A DNA stretch of 64,000 nucleotides. Source: Bacillota bacterium. Its GTDB lineage: Bacteria > Bacillota > Bacilli > ZCTH02-B2. The stretch is taken from NCBI GenBank assembly GCA_017577895.1, contig PKQY01000004.1, forward strand, positions 1 through 64,000. The letters are read 5' to 3'. The translations under genes were made by a program, and so were the position numbers. Shown here one piece after another: positions 35,480 through 43,450 of this stretch (position 1 is its first letter; each line of letters opens with the position of its first letter). The notes beneath the pieces were generated by a model. The model searched no databases. It had not been told where the DNA came from and saw only the letters and a program-made list of their open reading frames with translations.

Positions 35480-36796
35480 ATGGGTGGACGGTGGGTGCCG
35501 GCCGACTCGCTGGCCGGCCTTCAATGGCTGTTGTTTCAGTTTACGAACATCGTCGTCATTCCCATTACCGTAGGAGCCGCCTTCGGTTTGGAACAGGAGA
35601 AAACGTTGGCCCTGCTCCAGCTATCCTTCGTGGTCACTGGGTTGGCTTGTGTGGCCCAGGCGGTGTTCGGGCACGGCCGGGCCATCATGGAAGGGCAGTC
35701 GGGTTTGTGGTGGGGCGTCGTGTTGGCCCTGTTTATCTCGGCAGCGGCGCAAGGGGTGCCGGCGGCGACGGCCGGAGGCAGTCTGGCGGTCGGGGTGATG
35801 GCCTCCGGCTTGCTGTTGGCGCTCATTGGGCTCAGCGGTCTCGGCGAACGGCTGGCGCGCCTGTTCAATCCGGCCGTGATGGGCGTGTTTACGTTTTTGC
35901 TGGGATGTCAGTTATCCGGCATCTTTCTCAAAGGCATGATGGGGATTCCTTTTGGCATGACAGAAACACCAGCGGCGATTCAACTGCCGGTGGCGCTCTG
36001 TTCCATCGGCGTCGTGGTGGCGGTGCTCGTTTTTTCCTTCAAAGCCCCCCCGGCGTGGCGGCGGTACGGGCTGTTGTTCGGCATCGCCGTCGGTTGGCCC
36101 GTGTATGCGCTGTTGTTTCCGAGCGAGCCGGCCGGCGAACTTTCCGCTTTTCAAATATACTGGTTTCCATTTGGTCCCCCCGCTTGGGATGTCGGCATCA
36201 TCTTGACCGCCGTGATGGCCGGATTGTTGAACATGGCCAATACGTTCGGCGCGTTAAAAGGAACGGAACCGTTGTATGGACAGCCGACGACCAAGTCTCA
36301 GTACCGCCGTTCCTTTGCCGTCACCGGCGCGGTGAACGTGCTTTCGGGCATGTTGGGCCTCGTGCCGTATGCGCCGTACGTGTCCACCATCGGATTTTTG
36401 CGCCAAACCGGAGTGTTGCACCGGCGGCCGTTTGTGCTGGGTAGCCTCATGTTTACCGCCATGGGGCTCATCCCGTGGTTTGGGCGCCTGTTTCTCCATT
36501 TGCCGTTGAGTGTCGGCAGTGCCGTGTTGTTTGTGGCCTATTTGCCCCTCGTGTTGTCGGCTTTGGATTTTTTCCGGCAGTTGCCATGGGATGCGACCAA
36601 CATTTATCGTATTGCCATTCCGCTGTTTGCGGGCATCGTCATCATGACGTTGCCGGCAGAAGCTTTTGCGTCGTTTCCGTCGTGGATTCGGCCTCTGGTC
36701 AGCAACGGCCTGTTGATGGGCATCTTGCTGTCGCTGTTGTTGGAGAACGGTCGGCGTTTTTTCTTGACAACATTTCGTGAGAATGATTATCATTAA
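35480..36796 (+). CDS. Uracil/xanthine permease family (NCS2) transporter
   Basis: A 438-residue nucleobase:cation symporter with 12-14 membrane helices. The family signature region is GLLNMANTFGALKGTEPLYG (about residue 250), where the usual E of helix 8 is replaced by the NMANTFGA sequence seen in the YwdJ-like subgroup. The substrate may be uracil, xanthine or another base. The ATG 35480 lies 11 bases after AGGAG; a GTG at 35468 is in frame. The promoter and Fur box of the next gene lie inside its last 30 bases. Confidence 0.87.
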   Translation: MGGRWVPADSLAGLQWLLFQFTNIVVIPITVGAAFGLEQEKTLALLQLSFVVTGLACVAQAVFGHGRAIMEGQSGLWWGVVLALFISAAAQGVPAATAGGSLAVGVMASGLLLALIGLSGLGERLARLFNPAVMGVFTFLLGCQLSGIFLKGMMGIPFGMTETPAAIQLPVALCSIGVVVAVLVFSFKAPPAWRRYGLLFGIAVGWPVYALLFPSEPAGELSAFQIYWFPFGPPAWDVGIILTAVMAGLLNMANTFGALKGTEPLYGQPTTKSQYRRSFAVTGAVNVLSGMLGLVPYAPYVSTIGFLRQTGVLHRRPFVLGSLMFTAMGLIPWFGRLFLHLPLSVGSAVLFVAYLPLVLSALDFFRQLPWDATNIYRIAIPLFAGIVIMTLPAEAFASFPSWIRPLVSNGLLMGILLSLLLENGRRFFLTTFRENDYH

Positions 36797-36797
36797 T
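36764..36797 (+). promoter_or_regulatory. Iron-regulated promoter with Fur box
   Basis: TTGACA (36764-36769), 18 bases, TATCAT (36788-36793). The -10 is buried in GAGAATGATTATCATTAAT (36779-36797), which agrees with the 19-base Fur box consensus at 16 positions. Binding would block RNA polymerase in iron-rich cells. Confidence 0.85.
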
Positions 36798-36882
36798 AAA
36801 TGAAGGTGAAAATCATTCTTGAACGGATTCCGATGGGGCGTAGGTCAGGCATTACCGGCATTTTTGATAAGGTGGGACGGAC

Positions 36883-37185
36883 ATGTTCGTGTTTGAAAAT
36901 GAACTGAACGTGCGGCAGGGGTACGGAGAGCACGTTTGCAACCGGTTGCAGGCGCAGCGGCCGACCGCCGTTCCGGGCATGCTTGATTACGAAGTGTTTG
37001 TGCGAGGGGCCACGGCTGACTGCGAACAAATTTGCATCCGCTCGGTCTGGACGTCACAAAAAGAATTTCAAGCCTTTATGCAACGCAAAGATTTTCAGTT
37101 GACCCATTGCGGCAAATGTTTGCCTTATTTGAAGCAATATCGCATTCGCTTTTATACAGACGAGGAAGCACCAACCACTCACTGA
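36883..37185 (+). CDS. Heme-degrading monooxygenase, IsdG/HmoB type
   Basis: A 100-residue ABM-domain protein. The IsdG catalytic triad can be placed as Asn6 (FENEL), Trp56 (SVWTSQ) and His75 (QLTHC), so heme cleavage for iron release is likely. A C-x2-C pair (Cys76, Cys79) directly follows the heme-ligating His and is unusual for this family. ATG 36883 follows AAGGTGG. The upstream Fur box fits a role in iron acquisition. No heme importer is in the window. Confidence 0.85.
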   Translation: MFVFENELNVRQGYGEHVCNRLQAQRPTAVPGMLDYEVFVRGATADCEQICIRSVWTSQKEFQAFMQRKDFQLTHCGKCLPYLKQYRIRFYTDEEAPTTH

Positions 37186-37279
37186 CGGGTCATTGCCATG
37201 GGACCGGTTGTGAAATTCCGCCGTCCGCCGGCCGCAGTGTTTTGGTGAGATTTCGGCAAGAACATGACTGACAAACGTT

Positions 37280-37320
37280 CCCTTGTTGGTAAGGGCATCC
37301 AACAAGGGATTTCTCTTTTT
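37280..37320 (+). terminator. Terminator after the heme monooxygenase
   Basis: Perfect 10-base stem CCCTTGTTGG / CCAACAAGGG, 9-base loop, followed by ATTTCTCTTTTT. Confidence 0.8.
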
Positions 37321-37405
37321 CACGGGTTTTCAATGGGGACGAGAAAAGTTTACTTTTGATAAGATGGTATGGATACGTTTGCAGGGAAGTGCTGACAGGA
37401 GTGAG

Positions 37406-39187
37406 ATGGCCATGGGGAGAAGCCGGGAGGGCACGCGCTTTCGACTGATGGGCGAGCATTTGCGGCGACATCCTTTCCGATATGCCGTCGGCTTTGCATT
37501 GCTGCTTGCAGCAGTGTCGGCACAACTGTTCATTCCTCAACTGTTGCAAGCATTTGCCGACACGTACGCAGCCGGCACGTTGACGACGGAAGGGGCGATG
37601 GTTTACGGCGGCGGGGTGTTGCTGGTGGCCCTCATCATGGCGGCGGCGCGAATCGGCGCCCGCATCGTGTTGTTTCACTCGGGAAGGGCCTATGATCGGA
37701 ACATCCGCAGCCGCCTGTTTGCCCAATGGCTGCGGTTGCCGACTGAGTATTACCAACGTCGGCGCATCGGCGATTTGATGGCCCACGCCACCAACGACAT
37801 TAATTTGGCGCGGGAAAAATTGAACCACGGCCTCATCATGTTCGTGGAAACGGTATTTTTGGTGGGGCTGTCGCTGTACTTGATGGCGACGACGGTGCAC
37901 CCGTGGCTCACGGTGGCCGCCTTCGTGCCCTTGCCTTTTTTGACCGTGACGGCTTATGTCTTCCGCCGACGTACCCAACGGCAATCCCACCAGGTGCAGG
38001 AGGCCTTTGGCGACTTGAACGTCCAAGTGCAGCAGTTTGCCGCCGGCATCCACGTCATCAAAGGGTTCGTGCAAGAAGCGGCGGAAAGGGAACGGTTTGC
38101 GGCCGTCAACCGGGCCAACATGGAGGCCAACCGGCAGCTGTTCCAGACGAATGCCTTGTTTTTAGCCGCCAGCAGTTTCATTATCGGGATGAGTTTTCTC
38201 ATCGCCCTGACGTACGGCGGCTGGCTGGCCATGCAAGGGTGGATCACGTTGGGCCAGTTCATCGCCTTTTACACGTACTTGGGACAACTCATTTTCCCGA
38301 TTGAAAGTTTGGGACGGGTCATCAATTTGTTTCAACGGGCGAAAGCCGCCGAAGAGCGCATTGGCGGCATTCTCAGCTTGGAGCCGTCCATCCGGGACCG
38401 CGACGATTGCGTGTCCTTGCCGGCCATGAAGGGGCATGTGGCGGTGCGGAATCTGACGTTTACGTATCCGGGGGCCCGGCGTCCGGCGTTGCGGGACGTC
38501 AGTTTGGACATCCCGGCGGGTAGCATGTTAGGGATTATCGGCAAGGTGGGCAGCGGCAAAACGACGTTGGTGCAACTGTTGTTGCGCCTGTTCGATCCGC
38601 CGCCGGGCACCATCTGGATCGATGGGGTTCCCATTGAGCGGATTGCTTTGGAGGATTTGCGGCGGAACATCGGGTATGTACCGCAGGACAGTTTCTTGTT
38701 TTCTTCGCCCATCCGGGACAACATCGATTTTCATCCCGTGGCCCATCCGGAAGGCGAAATTCAACAAGCGGCGGCCCGGGCTCACATTCATGGAAACATC
38801 ATGCAATTTCCCCGGAAATACGACACGGAATTGGGAGAACGGGGTATCCGACTCTCCGGGGGACAGCGGCAACGGGTGGCCATCGCCCGGGCGCTGTTGA
38901 AAGATGCCCCGATGATCATTTTAGACGACAGCTTTTCGGCGGTGGATGCCGACACCGAAAGCCGCATATTGGCCGATTTGCGCCAATATGCCCAAGGAAG
39001 GACGACGATTATCGTCAGCCACCGGGTGGCGTCGGTCCAACATGCAGATCAGATTATTGTGTTAGATGACGGACGAATTGTGGAACAGGGTACCCATGAG
39101 CAATTGATGCAGGCGGGAAAACTGTACGCCCGCTTGGCGGTCCAACAAATGCAAGCGGATGACCGCACAGGGGTGGAGAGCCGATGA
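37406..39187 (+). CDS. Heterodimeric ABC exporter subunit, YheI/BmrC type (degenerate site)
   Basis: Half-transporter of 593 residues: six membrane helices (about 20-320) fused to an ATPase domain. Walker A is GKVGSGKTTL, signature LSGGQRQR, Walker B MIILDDSFSAVD, in which Asp replaces the catalytic Glu, and the switch His is in VSHRVASV. The Asp marks the non-hydrolysing site of a heterodimer. It overlaps the next gene by ATGA. The Bacillus equivalent pair BmrC/BmrD (YheI/YheH) exports drugs. Start ATG 37406 or 37412, both near AGGAG. Confidence 0.9.
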   Translation: MAMGRSREGTRFRLMGEHLRRHPFRYAVGFALLLAAVSAQLFIPQLLQAFADTYAAGTLTTEGAMVYGGGVLLVALIMAAARIGARIVLFHSGRAYDRNIRSRLFAQWLRLPTEYYQRRRIGDLMAHATNDINLAREKLNHGLIMFVETVFLVGLSLYLMATTVHPWLTVAAFVPLPFLTVTAYVFRRRTQRQSHQVQEAFGDLNVQVQQFAAGIHVIKGFVQEAAERERFAAVNRANMEANRQLFQTNALFLAASSFIIGMSFLIALTYGGWLAMQGWITLGQFIAFYTYLGQLIFPIESLGRVINLFQRAKAAEERIGGILSLEPSIRDRDDCVSLPAMKGHVAVRNLTFTYPGARRPALRDVSLDIPAGSMLGIIGKVGSGKTTLVQLLLRLFDPPPGTIWIDGVPIERIALEDLRRNIGYVPQDSFLFSSPIRDNIDFHPVAHPEGEIQQAAARAHIHGNIMQFPRKYDTELGERGIRLSGGQRQRVAIARALLKDAPMIILDDSFSAVDADTESRILADLRQYAQGRTTIIVSHRVASVQHADQIIVLDDGRIVEQGTHEQLMQAGKLYARLAVQQMQADDRTGVESR

Positions 39188-41028
39188 AACAAGCACCGAC
39201 ATCGGGCCGGCCAGACGTCGCCGACCGCCGCCTGTTCCGCTGGCTGCTGGGCTATGCCCGCCCCTTTTGGCCGGCCATGGGTTTGGCGTTGTTGTTGTCG
39301 CTGTTGTTGATGGGGACGGATGTGGCCCGCCCGTATCTCGTCAAAGTGGCCATCGACAATTATTTGTTGGTGCCTGAACCCGACAGCGGCGGGCTGTTGG
39401 GGCTCGGCGCGCTCTTTTTTGCTCTCGTCGGGGCCGGCGCGTTGTTGCAGTATGGACAACATTATTTGTTGCAGGTGACCGGGCAACGGATTATTTATCA
39501 GTTGCGCCAGGACGTCTTTTCCCATCTCACCCGCTTGCCCATGGCCTTTTTCGACCGACATTCCTCGGGCAGCGTGGTGACCCGGGTGTGCAACGACACC
39601 GAGACGCTGCACCAGTTGTTTGCGCAAGTCATCGTCAACTTGGTCAAAGAACTGTTGCTGTTGGCGGGCATTTTGGCCGTCATGTGGCACATGAGCCCCC
39701 GCTTGACAATGGTCTGTCTGGCCCTTATTCCCGTCTTGTTGCTGCTGACCGAAGGGTATCGGCGGCTGGTGCGGGAAGCCCGGCGTTGGCAGCGCTACTG
39801 GCTGTCCCGGCTCAACGCCAGCTTGGCGGAATATTTGTCGGGGATGCAAGTCATCCAAGCGTTTGGCCGGGAAAAGCAGCAACAGGCCGCCTTTGAAGAA
39901 GTCAACGAAGCGTATTACCGGGCGGGGAAGCGGGTAGTTACGGTCAACTCGGTGTTCCAACCGCTCATCATGTTCGTCGGCAATTTGGCGCTGGCACTCT
40001 TGGTGTGGCGCGGCGGCGTGACGGCGTTGGACGGGAGCGTCAGTTTCGGCGTCGTCTTTGCGTTTACCCAGTATGTGCGCCAATTTTTCCGCCCTTTGGC
40101 TTCATTGGCCGATCGGTTTACGGAAATTCAAAGCGCCCTGGCTTCGGCGGAGCGGCTGTACGACTTTTTCCAAGAGTCGACCGAGGCAGCGGTGCCGGCG
40201 GTGCGGACAACGGTGTCATCAGACGATCGGCCCCTATCCGACGGCGCAAAACATGCGGGTGAATCAAAAGGTGCAAAACATGCGGGCGGTTCAAAAACCG
40301 TCCAGGGTGACATTCGCTTCGAACACGTGTGGTTTGCCTATGAGGGCGAAAACTGGGTGCTGAAAGACATTCACTTCCACATTCGGCCCGGACAAACCAT
40401 CGCACTGGTAGGGGAGACGGGAGCCGGCAAGTCGTCCATTACCCGGCTGCTGTTGCGGTATTATGAATGGCAAAAAGGGGCGGTGCTTCTCGACGGCACC
40501 GACATCCGGCACATCCCGCTGCAACAGCTGCGCAGCGCCATCGGTTTGGTGCCGCAAGAGGTGTTTTTGTTTGCCGGCACCATCCGTGACAATATCGTCT
40601 TACGGAGAGACGTCGACGAGGCACAATTGCAACAGGTCGTTCGCCTGGCCGGTCTCGAGCCGCTCATCCACCGATTGCCGGAAGGGTTGGAGACGCCCAT
40701 CGGCGAGCGGGGAGTGACCCTCTCCATGGGGCAACGCCAACTGTTGGCTTTTGCCCGGGCGCTCGTCGAGAATCCGCCCATCTTGATTTTGGATGAAGCG
40801 ACGGCCCACATCGACACGGCGTCGGAACGGGCCATACAGGCGGCGTTGGAACGCATTTCCACCAGGCGGACCACGATCATCGTCGCCCACCGTTTGTCCA
40901 CCATCCGGCATGCGGATCAAATTCTCGTCTTGGAGCATGGACGCATTGTTGAATCCGGCACCCATCAAGAATTGATGGCCCGCGGCGGGCGTTACCAAAA
41001 ACTGTATACGACACAACATGCGTTCTAA
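39184..41028 (+). CDS. Heterodimeric ABC exporter subunit, YheH/BmrD type (catalytic)
   Basis: Partner half-transporter, 614 residues with six membrane helices and an ATPase domain. Walker A is GETGAGKSS, Walker B ILILDEATAHID keeps the catalytic Glu, and switch His is in VAHRLSTI. Its signature is LSMGQRQ instead of LSGGQ; this faces the degenerate Walker site of the partner. A linker between the membrane and ATPase domains holds a tandem repeat (40243-40296). ATG 39184 overlaps the stop of the first subunit. Confidence 0.91.
   Translation: MKQAPTSGRPDVADRRLFRWLLGYARPFWPAMGLALLLSLLLMGTDVARPYLVKVAIDNYLLVPEPDSGGLLGLGALFFALVGAGALLQYGQHYLLQVTGQRIIYQLRQDVFSHLTRLPMAFFDRHSSGSVVTRVCNDTETLHQLFAQVIVNLVKELLLLAGILAVMWHMSPRLTMVCLALIPVLLLLTEGYRRLVREARRWQRYWLSRLNASLAEYLSGMQVIQAFGREKQQQAAFEEVNEAYYRAGKRVVTVNSVFQPLIMFVGNLALALLVWRGGVTALDGSVSFGVVFAFTQYVRQFFRPLASLADRFTEIQSALASAERLYDFFQESTEAAVPAVRTTVSSDDRPLSDGAKHAGESKGAKHAGGSKTVQGDIRFEHVWFAYEGENWVLKDIHFHIRPGQTIALVGETGAGKSSITRLLLRYYEWQKGAVLLDGTDIRHIPLQQLRSAIGLVPQEVFLFAGTIRDNIVLRRDVDEAQLQQVVRLAGLEPLIHRLPEGLETPIGERGVTLSMGQRQLLAFARALVENPPILILDEATAHIDTASERAIQAALERISTRRTTIIVAHRLSTIRHADQILVLEHGRIVESGTHQELMARGGRYQKLYTTQHAF
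40243..40296 (+). repeat. 27-base tandem duplication in the exporter linker
   Basis: Two adjacent 27-base units, identical at 23 positions, in frame. They encode the repeated peptide GAKHAGESK / GAKHAGGSK. The insert lengthens a polar linker before the ATPase domain. Confidence 0.85.
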
Positions 41029-41103
41029 TCGGAGCTTGCTTTTGATAAAATAATAGCCGCGCAAATCCTTGTCACAAAAATCCGGTCGGAAAGGAAACCG
41101 CCG

Positions 41104-42231
41104 ATGATGACCTGGTTGAATGAATGGCTGGTGATCCAGGCCGTTTATTTGGGCATATGGAGCAAGCCGTTGATGTCGGTACTTATCTTTCTGTTCTTTT
41201 TATTCGTGCGCAAGGTTTTCACCCGCTTGGTGTTCAACCGGCTGTTGAAATGGCTGGGAAATACAAAAGCGGAGTGGATTCATTCGCTGTTGCAGGCGTA
41301 TGAGCGGCCGCTATGGACGTTTTGGATCGTGTTGGGGCTGTATTTGGGGTTAAAGGTGTTGTCCGTTCCTGGTTGGGAAACGTGGCTTGACAAACTGTTC
41401 CGCTCGGCCCTCATCGTGTTGGCTGCCTGGGGACTGTTCCATTTTACCAGCACTTCTTCCTCCTGGATGGTTCGCCTCGGCCAACGGTTCGACGTGCACG
41501 TGGATCGCATTTTTATTCCGTTTTTGTCCCGAGCGTTGCGGGTGTTCATTGTCGTTTTGACCTTTACCGTTTTGGCCCAAGAGTGGGGGTATCGGATTGA
41601 AGGGTTCATCGCCGGCTTGGGGCTCGGCGGGTTGGCCGTGTCGCTGGCGGCCAAAGACTTATTGGCCAATTTGTTCGGCGGTCTGGCCATCATCACTGAA
41701 AAACATTTCACCATCGGCGACTGGATTCAGACGCCCACCGTGGAAGGGACGGTGGAAGGGATCACGTTTCGCAGCACGTTGATTCGCACCTTCGATCAGG
41801 CGCTGGTGACGGTGCCCAATTCCATCTTGGCCAACGAAGCCATCAAAAACTGGAGCAAGATGGGCAAACGGCGCGTCACGTTCCATCTCGGCCTCAGTTA
41901 TTTCACGCCGAGAGAAAAAATTCAACGGGTCGTCCAACGCATTCGGGAGATGCTGCAACAACATCCCGACGTTCACCCGGAAACGATTCTCGTTTATTTT
42001 GAACAGTTCGGCGAAAGCAGCCTCGATCTATTCGTGTACTTTTTCACGAAAACGACGATCTGGAGCGAATACTTGCAGGTGCGGGAAGACTGCAACTTTA
42101 AAATTTTGGAGATCTTGGAAGAAGAAGGGGTCGAACTGGCTTTCCCCAGCCGGACATTGTATGTGGAAACGCAACAAGAAAATACCCCATCACGACGGGT
42201 CCGCCAACCGTTTCCGTCGGATGGAGCATAA
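41104..42231 (+). CDS. MscS-family mechanosensitive channel
   Basis: A 375-residue channel with four or five membrane helices. The pore-lining helix is GLGLGGLAVSLAAKDLLANLFGG, the best MscS signature, followed by the beta domain (FTIGDWIQTPTVEGTVEGITFRST, VTVPNSILANEAIKNWSKMGKR). It releases solutes on osmotic downshock. Its ATG start at 41104 follows GGAAAGGAAACC. It is convergent with the YheC/YheD genes, with a shared terminator. Confidence 0.92.
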   Translation: MMTWLNEWLVIQAVYLGIWSKPLMSVLIFLFFLFVRKVFTRLVFNRLLKWLGNTKAEWIHSLLQAYERPLWTFWIVLGLYLGLKVLSVPGWETWLDKLFRSALIVLAAWGLFHFTSTSSSWMVRLGQRFDVHVDRIFIPFLSRALRVFIVVLTFTVLAQEWGYRIEGFIAGLGLGGLAVSLAAKDLLANLFGGLAIITEKHFTIGDWIQTPTVEGTVEGITFRSTLIRTFDQALVTVPNSILANEAIKNWSKMGKRRVTFHLGLSYFTPREKIQRVVQRIREMLQQHPDVHPETILVYFEQFGESSLDLFVYFFTKTTIWSEYLQVREDCNFKILEILEEEGVELAFPSRTLYVETQQENTPSRRVRQPFPSDGA

Positions 42232-42239
42232 CCACATCG

Positions 42240-42272
42240 ACGCCGTGTCTTGCGTGGACACGGCGTTGTTTC
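42240..42272. terminator. Bidirectional terminator
   Basis: Stem CGCCGTGTC / GACACGGCG with a 7-base loop and TTGTTT on the plus strand. It lies between the convergent mscS-type and YheC/YheD genes. Confidence 0.7.
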
Positions 42273-43359
42273 ATGGGACGGCGGCTTGCCGATTGTGATA
42301 CAAGTACCGGGCATATTCCAACGGGTTGATGAAGGCCCGGCGGACGGTGTCTTCGTCGTACGCTTTGTAGAGGGACACTTTGGCCGATTTGGCGTTGCAT
42401 TCGATGAACCAAATGTTTTCATCTTCGTCGATGCCGAAGTCAATCCCCAGCTCCCCAAACGGGCCGTAGTTGGATTCGATGGCCCGGTAAATGGTGAGCA
42501 AAAATTGTTGCACATCCGCCCGCAGTCGCCGAATTTGCAATGGGGTGAGCCCTTTTAGCTGCCAAAACTGCTCGAAGGGCAAGGCGTCGGCATGGATGGT
42601 GATGGGAGAACGGGCCTGGCCGATGCGGGCGCAAATACCGACGATGTCCAGTTGTCCCTGGCCGTTTCGTTGTACTTCGGCGCGGAAATCGACGGTGTGA
42701 TCGGATAGGCGGATGAGGGGGATGGCTTTTTGGATTATGACTTTCCTTTCTGATTTGAACAGCGCCCGGATAATCTTATACACGTCGTGAAAGCGGGCAC
42801 GGGTGCCGACGACGACGGCTTTGTGAAAAAAGCTGTACTCGTAACCGCCGTCGGGCAAAACGGCCAAACGTAACACTTTTCGGCTGCGGCTTTTGTCGAC
42901 GGCCTTGACATACACTTGCTGATAGCGCAGGAGAAAAGCCAGCAGGTCCTCCGGCCGGCGATAGAGGATGGTCCGTGGCAAGTAAGGCCAGATTTGTGCG
43001 TCGTTCAACAGTTTCATATAAACGTCCCATTTGTCGAAGTGGTGTTGCGCGTTGAGGGGAATGATCCCCCATTGGGTAAACCGGCGGCGGATGGTTTTGG
43101 CCCGGGGACTGGTGGATGCGCACCGGTCGTACAGGATGTCCGGCAACGGAAACCGTTTCCGTTCCCACCGCATGCGCGCGTGGTTGTAATACGTGCCCAG
43201 CACTTGGCGCTTGCGCAAATGGACGTCCCGGGGCGAAAAAAAATAGAGCGGTACACCGGTCATTTCACTGGCGCGGGCCAATTCATAAAACCGGAAATAC
43301 CCGTTCATGCGTTGGCCGTGGCGGTGCAAGCCGACAACGGTGGAGCTGACGACAAACAC
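42271..43359 (-). CDS. YheC/YheD-family ATP-grasp protein (downstream copy)
   Basis: Member of the family called endospore coat-associated YheC/YheD, with an ATP-grasp fold; the reaction is unknown. Segments typical of ATP-grasp enzymes are QVYVKAVDKSRSRKVLRLAV, the metal-binding GELGIDFGIDEDENIWFIECNAK and the Arg of VDFRAEVQ. The annotated GTG (43359) has no ribosome site. The paralogue's conserved strand (PVVGIFV) matches PLVGVFV, which starts upstream of this GTG. A perfect AGGAGG lies before an in-frame ATC at 43392, the probable true start (11 more residues). It is 59 bases after the other copy. Confidence 0.85.
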   Translation of the reverse strand: MFVVSSTVVGLHRHGQRMNGYFRFYELARASEMTGVPLYFFSPRDVHLRKRQVLGTYYNHARMRWERKRFPLPDILYDRCASTSPRAKTIRRRFTQWGIIPLNAQHHFDKWDVYMKLLNDAQIWPYLPRTILYRRPEDLLAFLLRYQQVYVKAVDKSRSRKVLRLAVLPDGGYEYSFFHKAVVVGTRARFHDVYKIIRALFKSERKVIIQKAIPLIRLSDHTVDFRAEVQRNGQGQLDIVGICARIGQARSPITIHADALPFEQFWQLKGLTPLQIRRLRADVQQFLLTIYRAIESNYGPFGELGIDFGIDEDENIWFIECNAKSAKVSLYKAYDEDTVRRAFINPLEYARYLYHNRQAAVP

Positions 43360-43450
43360 GCCTACTAACGGGTTGGTTTTGGCTGCGGTGATGATCCTCC
43401 CTCCTTTGCCGGAGGTTTTCCGATGGGCTGCCGGGCACGACGGAGCGGCG

